Shown here one piece after another: positions 1-5,391 of a stretch of DNA of 5,781 nt (positions are counted from its first letter, which is position 1; each line of letters opens with the position of its first letter). The stretch comes from Bacteroidota bacterium (GTDB taxonomy: Bacteria; Bacteroidota; Bacteroidia; Flavobacteriales_D; Crocinitomicaceae), in the NCBI GenBank assembly GCA_006226555.1, contig SBGS01000114.1:1-5781 (forward strand), given 5' to 3'. The notes beneath the pieces were generated by a model, which was given only the letters and a program-made list of their open reading frames with translations, was not told the DNA's origin and made no database searches. Made by a program: the position numbers and the translations under genes.

Positions 1-923
1 TGCTTGTTTTTAAGTGCAACTGCTAGCGGATCATGCGGTAAAGCGAAATGATCCATACCGATCTCAATGTATCCTGCTTCCTCAAGCCTTCTTTTGGAGA
101 CTTCATACAACTCTCTTTTTTCGGCATCCTTTGGAAGATCTTCCTCAGAGAAACCTCGCTGTCCAACACCCTTTATCCATGGAACGTGAGCATAACTGTA
201 CAAAGAGATCCTATCGGGCATAAGGCGCAACGTTTGATCGATCGTATGGTTTATGTGTTCTAATTTTTGTTTTGGAAGACCAAAAACAAGGTCATGAGAA
301 ATCGATGTGTACCCCATTTTACGTGCGGTATCGTGAACCTCCTGAACTTGTTCAAATGTTTGTATTCTATGAATAGCCTTTTGAATTTCAGCATTGTAAT
401 CCTGAATACCTAGACTTAATCTTCTGAAGCCAAAAGCATATAGTTTTTCAAGGTGGTCCATACTGGTATTTCCCGGGTGAGCTTCAAAGCTGAGCTCTGT
501 TTTCTCCGGATCAACAGAGGTTGTATCGAACAAACCACGTAACAAGCGAATGAGCTCGTTTGGTTGGAAGAAAGTTGGCGTTCCACCTCCGAAATGAAGC
601 TCCTTAATATTTGGATGGTTAGCAAACGCTCTTTCTAGGTACAGCTTCCATTCTTTGAGAAGCGTGTCGATATATGGTTCCTCTACTGAATGGTTTTTCG
701 TAATTCGCTTATGACAGCCGCAAAAAGTACACAGACTTTCACAGAATGGAAGGTGAATATAAATACTCACGTCATTATCAGAAAAGTGATTTCTGTTATG
801 CTTTATCGTTTCTATCCATTCATTTTCATGAAGGTTGTTGTTTTTCCAAAATGGAACGGTTGGATAAGAGGTGTATCGCGGTCCAGGTACGTTGTATTTT
901 TCTATGAGAATCTCTTTACTCAT
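1..923 (-). CDS. hemN: Oxygen-independent coproporphyrinogen III oxidase (HemN), 3' end outside the window
   Basis: This radical SAM enzyme decarboxylates coproporphyrinogen III to protoporphyrinogen IX in heme synthesis without O2. The ATG is at 923 and the frame stays open to the left edge, giving 307 residues of an expected ~450. Visible: the HemN N-terminal signature YNVPGPRYTSYPTV (residues 10-23); Y55 and the CESLCTFCGC cluster (C61, C65, C68, C70), whose spacing matches the 4Fe-4S site of E. coli HemN; FGGGTPTF (111-118), the glycine-rich SAM segment; a GIQDYNAEIQKAIHRIQ stretch; SHDLVFGLP; and IGMDHFALP near the cut end. The extra fourth cysteine (C70) and the N-terminal signature separate it from HemW-like proteins. 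It is divergent from the Fnr-type gene with 114 bases between starts, which fits oxygen-dependent control. No Shine-Dalgarno precedes the start, as is usual in Bacteroidota. Identification is secure; only the C-terminal domain is unseen. Confidence 0.95.
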   Translation of the reverse strand, partial: MSKEILIEKYNVPGPRYTSYPTVPFWKNNNLHENEWIETIKHNRNHFSDNDVSIYIHLPFCESLCTFCGCHKRITKNHSVEEPYIDTLLKEWKLYLERAFANHPNIKELHFGGGTPTFFQPNELIRLLRGLFDTTSVDPEKTELSFEAHPGNTSMDHLEKLYAFGFRRLSLGIQDYNAEIQKAIHRIQTFEQVQEVHDTARKMGYTSISHDLVFGLPKQKLEHINHTIDQTLRLMPDRISLYSYAHVPWIKGVGQRGFSEEDLPKDAEKRELYEVSKRRLEEAGYIEIGMDHFALPHDPLAVALKNK

Positions 924-944
924 GGGGCTTGTTCGATGATGATA

Positions 945-970
945 CAAGATTACCGGTTACCTGTTTCAAA
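945..970 (-). promoter_or_regulatory. Weak candidate promoter for hemN
   Basis: Read on the minus strand, a T-run ending in TTTG (970-967) is followed by TAATCTTG (952-945), one mismatch from the Bacteroidota -7 element TAnnTTTG. The 14-base spacer is shorter than the usual ~19, so the TTTG may not act as a true -33 element. The -7-like element lies about 36 bases from the centre of the neighbouring palindrome, a distance that suits an activator-dependent promoter. Tentative. Confidence 0.25.
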
Positions 971-974
971 AAAA

Positions 975-988
975 ATGACTTAAATCAG
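975..988. promoter_or_regulatory. Candidate Crp/Fnr operator between hemN and the Fnr-type gene
   Basis: The sequence ATGACTTAAATCAG contains the inverted repeat TGA-N6-TCA and matches the FNR consensus TTGAT-N4-ATCAA at 7 of 10 positions. Its centre (981.5) is almost midway between the two divergent starts, 58 bases from hemN and 56 from the regulator. The plus-strand -7 element ends at 1020, so a transcript would begin near 1023-1026 and place the palindrome centre near -42 to -44, close to the class II activator position. The flanks are also symmetrical: a T-run ending in G lies next to the palindrome on each side. The palindrome and spacing are visible; binding and direction of control are inferred. 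Confidence 0.55.
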
Positions 989-989
989 C

Positions 990-1020
990 TTTGAATATGG
1001 TTTAGCATTATTTATCTTTG
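990..1020 (+). promoter_or_regulatory. Bacteroidota-type promoter of the Fnr-type gene
   Basis: TTTG at 990-993 is followed, after 19 bases, by TATCTTTG at 1013-1020. This is an exact match to the TTTG-N19-TAnnTTTG form used by the Bacteroidota primary sigma factor. The predicted transcript start is a few bases after 1020, which leaves a very short leader before the ATG at 1038. The Crp/Fnr-like palindrome directly abuts the -33 element, so autoregulation is plausible. Confidence 0.65.
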
Positions 1021-1037
1021 ATAGAAACTGACGACTA

Positions 1038-1727
1038 ATGCTTGAGAAATCGCACAAGCATGTCACTTGTGCAACCTGCGGAGCGAAGAAAGATTCTTTA
1101 TTTGGATCTTTTTGCGGTGCAGAAACATCGAACCTGGATGAACACAAGACATGCAATTATTACAAGAAGAACCAGCCTTTATTCATAGAGGGAAGTCTGC
1201 CACGTGGAGTCTTTTGTATTAACGAAGGAAAGGTGAAGATCTTCACCCGTGGAGAAGAAGGTAAAGAACAGATCATTCACATTGCAAAACAAGGAGAGAT
1301 CGTAGGATTTCGTGCTATGTTCTCTGGGGAGGCATACAAAGTAGCTGCTACAACTTTGGAGGAATGCAATATCTGTTTTATCAACAAGACAGATTTCTTA
1401 GATATGGTTGATACCAACCAAGTGTTGCGCAATGGTATTATGCGCGAGTTAAGTAAAGAGCTTGCGGATAGGGCTACTTTCATAACGAATATGGCTCAGA
1501 AGTCTGTTAGGGAGAGACTTGCTTTTGCACTAGCAATGTTGGATGATATCTATGAAGGGGAGATGATCAATCTTACCCGAGAAGACATGGCGAACTTTGT
1601 AGGAACAGCAACTGAAACACTTATTCGTCTTCTTAAAGATTTCAAAGATGACAATCTGATAGAAACACATGCCCGCAAAATCGAGATCCTTGACAAAAAG
1701 GGTCTGCTTGATCTTGCAGGCTTGTAA
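1038..1727 (+). CDS. Fnr-type transcriptional regulator (Crp/Fnr family) with N-terminal cysteines
   Basis: A 229-residue cytoplasmic DNA-binding regulator. An N-terminal cysteine group (C11, C14, C26, C39) precedes a cNMP-type beta-barrel sensor domain (about 46-125), a long dimer helix around 130-155 and a C-terminal winged HTH. The HTH runs from LTREDMANFVGTATETLI onward, with TATETLIRLL as recognition helix. E and R are kept at the positions of E209 and R213 of E. coli FNR, which read TGA half-sites; the serine between them is isoleucine, as in many Bacteroidota homologues. C113, in the segment LEECNICFI, aligns with FNR C122. C11, C14, C113 and one of C26/C39 could therefore hold an oxygen-sensitive 4Fe-4S cluster; this is inference. 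Divergent hemN and the palindrome in between support a role in low-oxygen response and autoregulation. It converges on paaC with 10 bases between stops. Family secure; oxygen sensing likely but not shown. Confidence 0.88.
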   Translation: MLEKSHKHVTCATCGAKKDSLFGSFCGAETSNLDEHKTCNYYKKNQPLFIEGSLPRGVFCINEGKVKIFTRGEEGKEQIIHIAKQGEIVGFRAMFSGEAYKVAATTLEECNICFINKTDFLDMVDTNQVLRNGIMRELSKELADRATFITNMAQKSVRERLAFALAMLDDIYEGEMINLTREDMANFVGTATETLIRLLKDFKDDNLIETHARKIEILDKKGLLDLAGL

Positions 1728-1737
1728 TTTGATTGTT

Positions 1738-2487
1738 TTACCACTGAGCTTCGGGGTACTTGTTCGTCAAGTACTGCATATCCGTTAGGATATACCCCAT
1801 GTGTTCACTGTGTTCACCTGATTTTCCTCCAAACAATTGGAATGTGTTTTCAGGTTTTCTAAGGTTTGCAAGAAAAAATACTTCACTTACCTTGCTTTCC
1901 CATTCTTCTCTGATCACGTTTAGATCAGCACTAATTCCCGCTTCACGCAAGCTAAGGTCAGCTTCAGTCGGAGTGAACAATTCCTCCGTGTATCTCCACA
2001 GATTATTGATCGCGTTTGTTGCACGCTTCATTGATTCTTCGGTTCCATTACCAAATCGTATCATCCATTCAGAACTTCTACGGAGATGATAAGTCACTTC
2101 CTTCAATGATTTTGTAGCTACTGCCGACAAGAAAGCATCCTTTGATTTCGTTAACTCAGTAAGATTATAGTAGTTGAATGTGTCAAGAAAGAACTGACGT
2201 ACCATTAAATGAGCAAAATCTGTATTTGGTTGTTCACTTAACAGATTATTCAAATAATCCCACTCTGATCTTCTGTAAGCCAGGTCATCTCCAGATGTTC
2301 CGTCATTCAGTAATTTTCCTGCCTCATTATAGATCGACTCTGCCATTCCGATCAGGTCCAGAGCAACATTTGTGCAGGCAAGATCTTCTTCCAGGAAGGG
2401 GCCATTGCTTGAATTCTCGGCCAATCGATGACTTAGAATCCAGGCATTATCAGCCAGTTCCAAATAATATTTAACGCGGTTTTCCAT
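1738..2487 (-). CDS. paaC: Phenylacetyl-CoA 1,2-epoxidase structural subunit PaaC
   Basis: 249 residues, the same size as E. coli PaaC (~248). PaaC is a ferritin-like helical protein that lacks the di-iron site and pairs with catalytic PaaA to form the multicomponent oxygenase that epoxidises the ring of phenylacetyl-CoA in aerobic phenylacetate breakdown. Recognisable segments are the N-terminal YYLELADNAWILSHRL and the ALDLIGMA segment, DFAHLMVRQFFLDTF, KEVTYHLRRSSEWMIRFGNG, and the C-terminal GGKSGEHSEHMG (220-231) followed by DMQYL and a terminal AQW. Its ATG comes one base after the paaB stop, so the two are probably translationally coupled. It is the last gene of the operon: no paaD or paaE follows, and the next gene is the convergent Fnr-type regulator. 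I see no convincing hairpin terminator in the 10-base gap. Confidence 0.93.
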   Translation of the reverse strand: MENRVKYYLELADNAWILSHRLAENSSNGPFLEEDLACTNVALDLIGMAESIYNEAGKLLNDGTSGDDLAYRRSEWDYLNNLLSEQPNTDFAHLMVRQFFLDTFNYYNLTELTKSKDAFLSAVATKSLKEVTYHLRRSSEWMIRFGNGTEESMKRATNAINNLWRYTEELFTPTEADLSLREAGISADLNVIREEWESKVSEVFFLANLRKPENTFQLFGGKSGEHSEHMGYILTDMQYLTNKYPEAQW

Positions 2488-2488
2488 T

Positions 2489-2782
2489 TTACATTTGCTT
2501 TACGCCTTCCGGCATTGTGTAAAAAGTCGGGTGTCTGTACACTTTGTCATCAGCCGGCTCAAAGAAAGAGCTGGATTCTGAAGCACTAACGGCTACAATT
2601 TCCGAGCTAGGCACAACCCACAAAGCTGTTCCTTCACCTCTTCGTGTATAAACGTCTCTGGCGTTTTCAACTGCCATTTCTTTGTCGTATGCATGAACAC
2701 TTCCGGCATGTTTGAATGGTTGTCCAGCTTTCGTTTGTATGAAGACTTCCCAAAGAGGTCCTTGATTTTCCAATTGTGTCAT
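2489..2782 (-). CDS. paaB: Phenylacetyl-CoA 1,2-epoxidase subunit PaaB
   Basis: 97 residues, close to the ~95 of E. coli PaaB. PaaB is a small subunit of the ring-1,2-epoxidase complex that holds PaaAC units together. Signature segments are PLWEVFIQTKAGQPFKHAGS near the N-terminus, AVENARDVYTRRGEG, LWVVPSSEIVA and the invariant-looking YRHPTFYT (82-89) near the C-terminus. The start is 14 bases after the stop of the GreA/GreB-like gene, and its stop is one base before paaC, so it belongs to the same transcript. No Shine-Dalgarno is visible. Identification rests on near full-length similarity to the known family. Confidence 0.95.
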   Translation of the reverse strand: MTQLENQGPLWEVFIQTKAGQPFKHAGSVHAYDKEMAVENARDVYTRRGEGTALWVVPSSEIVAVSASESSSFFEPADDKVYRHPTFYTMPEGVKQM

Positions 2783-2796
2783 AACCGATATTTTAG

Positions 2797-3240
2797 TTAG
2801 TAAATTGCTTTAATTGTATAAGTTTTACCGCCGAACTCAAATGAATCGCCGGTTGTTTTTCCGCTCATAAAAGGAAAGATTGGAGATGCCTCAGAAACGC
2901 CAACAATATGCATTCCTTCCAGATCAAAAGGCACTACAGGAAATCCGATAACGAAATTGAATTTCTCGGTTTGAACGAATGCACCGGCTTCCACTTTCGA
3001 TTTTGCATCGAAGTCAATAGAACGAAGGTGTTCTAGGTCGATTTTAGCTTTCTGCAGCTGAGTGCGGATCAATTGTTCCATTTCTCCGGATTCGTATTGA
3101 TGAGAGCGGTCCTCGGGATCAATAGTATCTGACTCATCGATATCTACCATACTATGAGTATAGTTGATCTTCTCATTCAACTCATTGATCACCTGCTCTT
3201 GTTCTGCAATCAGCGCTTCTCTTAATGTTACTTTATTCAT
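2797..3240 (-). CDS. GreA/GreB-like protein encoded inside the paa operon
   Basis: 147 residues. Residues 1-75 are charged, helical and probably an antiparallel coiled coil (LREALIAEQEQVINELNEKI, then a returning helix from about 50). Its tip is rich in acid: D33, D35, E36, D38, D41, E43, D44. Residues 80-147 resemble the GreA/GreB C-terminal domain: an IVGVSEASPIFPF segment, then SGKTTGDSFEFGGKTYTI, the counterpart of SPLGRALLGKKVGD in GreA. Gre factors enter the RNA polymerase secondary channel and stimulate transcript cleavage with two acidic tip residues; whether these do so is unknown. It is shorter than GreA (~158) and looks like the divergent small Gre-like group of Bacteroidota, some of which carry misleading names in databases. 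Its ATG overlaps the paaA stop by one base (TAATG), implying coupled translation. A specific role in phenylacetate metabolism is not known to me. Confidence 0.75.
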   Translation of the reverse strand: MNKVTLREALIAEQEQVINELNEKINYTHSMVDIDESDTIDPEDRSHQYESGEMEQLIRTQLQKAKIDLEHLRSIDFDAKSKVEAGAFVQTEKFNFVIGFPVVPFDLEGMHIVGVSEASPIFPFMSGKTTGDSFEFGGKTYTIKAIY

Positions 3241-4178
3241 TACTTGTTCGATTTATTGTGGTATGCAAGGGCACATTCTCTAACCCATTCACCTTCATTA
3301 TGTGCCTTAATGTGATGTTCCAATCTTTGTTGATTACATGGACCATTTCCTTTGATGACTTGCCAGAATTCATCCCAGTCAATATCTCCATGCTCGTACT
3401 GTTCCTCACCAATCTGTTTCAAGAAAGGATCCGGAACCTTCAAACCGATCAATTCTGCTTGTGGGACTGTTTTATTAATGAATTTTTCTCTCAAACGATC
3501 ATTCGTTTCACGTTTGATCTTCCATTTCATAGCATTGCTTGTATGAGGCGAATCTGAGTCGTGTGGTCCAAACATCATCAGTGCCGGCCACCACCAACGA
3601 TTGATGGCATCTTGTGCCATGCGTTGTTGATCTTTTGTTCCTTCCATCATGCGCCACATGATCTCGTAACCCTGACGTTGGTGAAAAGACTCTTCTTTAC
3701 AAATTCGAACCATCGCTCTCGAATATGGACCATAGGAAGTTCTTTGCAAGCTAACCTGGTTCGTAATGGCTGCGCCATCTACTAACCAACCGATAGCACC
3801 AATATCGGCCCATGACAAAGCAGGGTAATTAAATACAGAGGCATATTTTGCTTTGCCTTCGTGTAACCACTGAATGTATTGATCACGACTAACTCCTAGT
3901 GTTTCAGCAGCACTATATAGGTAAAGACCATGACCTCCTTCGTCCTGGATCTTAGCCAGTAATATTTTTCTTGCTCTTAAAGATGGTGCTCGGGAAATCC
4001 AATTTCCTTCCGGTTGCATTCCAATTACTTCAGAGTGGGCGTGTTGTGAAATTTGACGGATCAAGTGTTGTCGATATTCCTCTGGCATCCAGTCACGAGG
4101 TTCTATTTTGATCTCGTTTTCTATTTTTTCTTCGAATTCTTTCAGTAATTCTTCTGTATTTACGAGGGTATCTTTCAT
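3240..4178 (-). CDS. paaA: Phenylacetyl-CoA 1,2-epoxidase catalytic subunit PaaA
   Basis: 312 residues from the ATG at 4178 (E. coli ~309). PaaA carries the di-iron centre that uses O2 to epoxidise phenylacetyl-CoA. Likely iron ligands, by comparison with the family, are E50 (HSEVIGM), the EXXH pair E80/H83 (QDEGGHG), D134 (LVDGAAI) and the second EXXH pair E163/H166 (KEESFHQRQG). Other family segments are PRDWMPEEYR, MQPEGNWISRAP, FNYPALSWADIGAIGWL, RTSYGPYSRAMV, WWWPALMMFGP, and the C-terminal EIDW-like GDIDWDEFWQVI and WVRECALA. The frame stays open upstream to a GTG at 4214, but the ATG is preferred: it matches the usual N-terminus, and the GTG may lie at or before the transcript start. 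First gene of the operon, divergent from the DUF983 gene, and overlapping the Gre-like gene by one base. Confidence 0.95.
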   Translation of the reverse strand: MKDTLVNTEELLKEFEEKIENEIKIEPRDWMPEEYRQHLIRQISQHAHSEVIGMQPEGNWISRAPSLRARKILLAKIQDEGGHGLYLYSAAETLGVSRDQYIQWLHEGKAKYASVFNYPALSWADIGAIGWLVDGAAITNQVSLQRTSYGPYSRAMVRICKEESFHQRQGYEIMWRMMEGTKDQQRMAQDAINRWWWPALMMFGPHDSDSPHTSNAMKWKIKRETNDRLREKFINKTVPQAELIGLKVPDPFLKQIGEEQYEHGDIDWDEFWQVIKGNGPCNQQRLEHHIKAHNEGEWVRECALAYHNKSNK

Positions 4179-4247
4179 AATTGTCCAGTTTTCAGCAAAG
4201 TACGCCCGTTTCACCTTTGATTAAAATGACCAATAGCGTTTCAAAAA

Positions 4248-4261
4248 CTGATATTTGTCAG
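4248..4261. promoter_or_regulatory. Candidate Crp/Fnr operator between paaA and the DUF983 gene
   Basis: CTGATATTTGTCAG is an inverted repeat of the form CTGA-N6-TCAG, again TGA-N6-TCA like the palindrome at 975-988. It matches the FNR consensus at 7 of 10 positions. T-runs ending in G flank it on both strands (minus 4247-4242, plus 4263-4269), extending the symmetry to about 30 bases. On the plus side GAACTTTG ends 35.5 bases from the centre. On the minus side TAATCAAA, a poor -7 match, ends 38.5 bases away. Both distances suit activation from near -41 on either side. The palindrome is visible; its use as operator is inferred. The 177 bases between the two starts hold no gene. Confidence 0.5.
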
Positions 4262-4262
4262 C

Positions 4263-4293
4263 TTTTTTGAGTCTGAAACCCCGAACTTTGTTC
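4263..4293 (+). promoter_or_regulatory. Candidate promoter of the DUF983 / Crp-Fnr operon
   Basis: A T-run ending in G (4263-4269) lies two bases from the palindrome, and GAACTTTG (4283-4290) is one mismatch from TAnnTTTG. The spacer is only 13 bases, so the T-run is probably not a standard -33 element and an activator may stand in for it. The ten bases AACTTTGTTC at 4284-4293 recur exactly at 5371-5380, in the promoter candidate of the sulfotransferase gene, which supports GAACTTTG as a real -7 element. A start near 4296 leaves a leader of about 60 bases. Confidence 0.35.
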
Positions 4294-4355
4294 TGTTACA
4301 GGAGTTACAGAATCTTAGGAAAAGACCATTTAACTTCGTGCCAAACTTGTGTGAA

Positions 4356-4772
4356 ATGATAGGTAAAGGAACTAGACTGTACAGTATATTTAAGATGAAG
4401 TGTCCCAGATGTCATGAAGGAGAGTTTTTTCTTTCTCATCCTTATAATCTGCGACAAGCAGGGGAGGTACATGAGAACTGCAATGTCTGTGGTTTGAAGT
4501 ATTCTCGTGAGCCTGGATTCTTTTATGGTGCTATGTACGTTTCCTATGCTCTGGGGGTAGCAGTCTTTGTTACATTATGGGTGAGTATGAATCTTTTCCT
4601 TCCACCATTGGAGACTTGGGTGCAAATTTTTATAATCATTTCGGTTTCTTTAGGATTAACCCCTTATCTTTATGCTCTGTCGAAAATAATTTGGGCTAAC
4701 TTCTTTTACAAATATGATCGAAACTGTAGCACACAAGGAACTGGTAAAGGAGCGGATAGGATTTCTGTTTGA
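4356..4772 (+). CDS. DUF983 family zinc-ribbon membrane protein
   Basis: 138 residues from the ATG at 4356, the start that matches the usual DUF983 N-terminus (GTRLYSIFKMKCPRC). An in-frame GTG at 4338 would add six residues. Two CXXC pairs (C16/C19 and C42/C45) should form a zinc ribbon, followed by the family signature REPGFFYGAMYVSYALG (51-67). There are two hydrophobic membrane segments, about 58-82 and 88-108. The segment SKIIWANFFYKYD (109-121) corresponds to the conserved family end. Residues 122-138 (NCSTQGTG...) overlap the start of the next gene by 59 bases in another frame and are probably not conserved. The function of the family is not established; an inner-membrane location is inferred. 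It is the first gene of the plus-strand operon, upstream of a Crp/Fnr regulator. Confidence 0.85.
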   Translation: MIGKGTRLYSIFKMKCPRCHEGEFFLSHPYNLRQAGEVHENCNVCGLKYSREPGFFYGAMYVSYALGVAVFVTLWVSMNLFLPPLETWVQIFIIISVSLGLTPYLYALSKIIWANFFYKYDRNCSTQGTGKGADRISV

Positions 4773-5364
4773 TCAAAAATTACTTGAGGAAATATTAAAT
4801 GTTGGAAGAATAAAGCATCTCCAACCGGATTCCATTATTATGGACCCGGGAGAGGATATTCAATTTATTCCGTTTGTTCTGGATGGTTCGATTAAAGTTT
4901 CCCGAGAGAATAAGGACGGTGAAGAATTGTTGCTTTATTATATAGAATCGGGAGATACCTGTGCCATGACACTTCAGTGCTGTGTAAGACAGAGTAGAAG
5001 TGAGATCAAGGCTACGACTCTTGATGATACCACATTGTTAATGATCCCAATCCAGTATATGGAGCAATGGATGAATGAATACCATTCCTGGCGACAATAC
5101 ATTCTCGAAAGCTACCACAATAGGATGATCGAGTTGATCGAAACAATTGATGCGATTGCATTTATGCGTTTGGATGAGCGCCTGGATAAATATCTGAAGG
5201 ATCAAGCCAAGCTTTTGGGTTCTCTTGAGATTCATCATACGCATCAGCAGATCGCGGATGATCTGCATTCTTCTCGTGTTGTGATCTCACGCTTGTTGAA
5301 ACAAATGGAATTAAAAGGGATGATCGAGATCAAGCGAAATAAGATCATTTTGAATTCTATCTAG
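4714..5364 (+). CDS. Crp/Fnr-family regulator without an N-terminal Fe-S cysteine cluster
   Basis: 216 residues. A cNMP-binding-type barrel covers about 15-115, a dimer helix about 118-145 and a winged HTH about 153-216. It belongs to a Bacteroidota group recognisable by YYIESGDTCAMTLQCC, with cysteines at C83, C89 and C90, and by IPIQYMEQWM. No CXXC precedes the barrel, so it is not Fnr-like in sensing; the three cysteines could be redox or sulfur sensitive (inference). The HTH has HTHQQIADDLHSSRVVISRL (175-194). The position normally holding glutamate in the SSREVISR-type helix is V189 (codon gtt), so half-site preference may differ from TGA. The ATG at 4714 lies inside the DUF983 frame; no later ATG precedes the conserved LFDQKLLEEI, so the 59-base overlap appears real. 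A sulfotransferase gene starts 27 bases downstream. Confidence 0.87.
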   Translation: MIETVAHKELVKERIGFLFDQKLLEEILNVGRIKHLQPDSIIMDPGEDIQFIPFVLDGSIKVSRENKDGEELLLYYIESGDTCAMTLQCCVRQSRSEIKATTLDDTTLLMIPIQYMEQWMNEYHSWRQYILESYHNRMIELIETIDAIAFMRLDERLDKYLKDQAKLLGSLEIHHTHQQIADDLHSSRVVISRLLKQMELKGMIEIKRNKIILNSI

Positions 5365-5377
5365 AACACTAACTTTG
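5348..5377 (+). promoter_or_regulatory. Candidate promoter of the sulfotransferase gene
   Basis: TAACTTTG at 5370-5377 exactly matches the Bacteroidota -7 element TAnnTTTG. A TTTTG at 5348-5352, inside the end of the upstream regulator gene, could be the -33 element, though the 17-base spacer is about two short. A start near 5383 would leave a leader of only some ten bases before the ATG at 5392. The gene may equally be read from the upstream operon, since the gap to it is 27 bases. Confidence 0.4.
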
Positions 5378-5391
5378 TTCAAAATCAATTT

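Noticed and set aside
690..983. Plus-strand open frame of 97 codons opposite hemN.
   Set aside because: The minus strand carries an unmistakable HemN with its Fe-S and SAM motifs; the plus-strand frame has no recognisable protein features.
1704..1719. Small inverted repeat CTGC...GCAG at the end of the Fnr-type gene as a terminator.
   Set aside because: Four base pairs with an 8-base loop and no T-run directly after; too weak to call.
4179..4214. Twelve-residue N-terminal extension of PaaA from a GTG at 4214.
   Set aside because: The ATG at 4178 gives the usual family N-terminus and length, and the predicted transcript start is at or downstream of the GTG.
4243..4268. A-run, short CTGA/TCAG stem and T-run that resemble a bidirectional terminator.
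   Set aside because: It lies between two divergent gene starts, where no transcript needs to end. The stem is only four strong pairs with a 6-base loop plus A/T pairs, and a similar palindrome occurs upstream of the other divergent pair, so an operator fits better.
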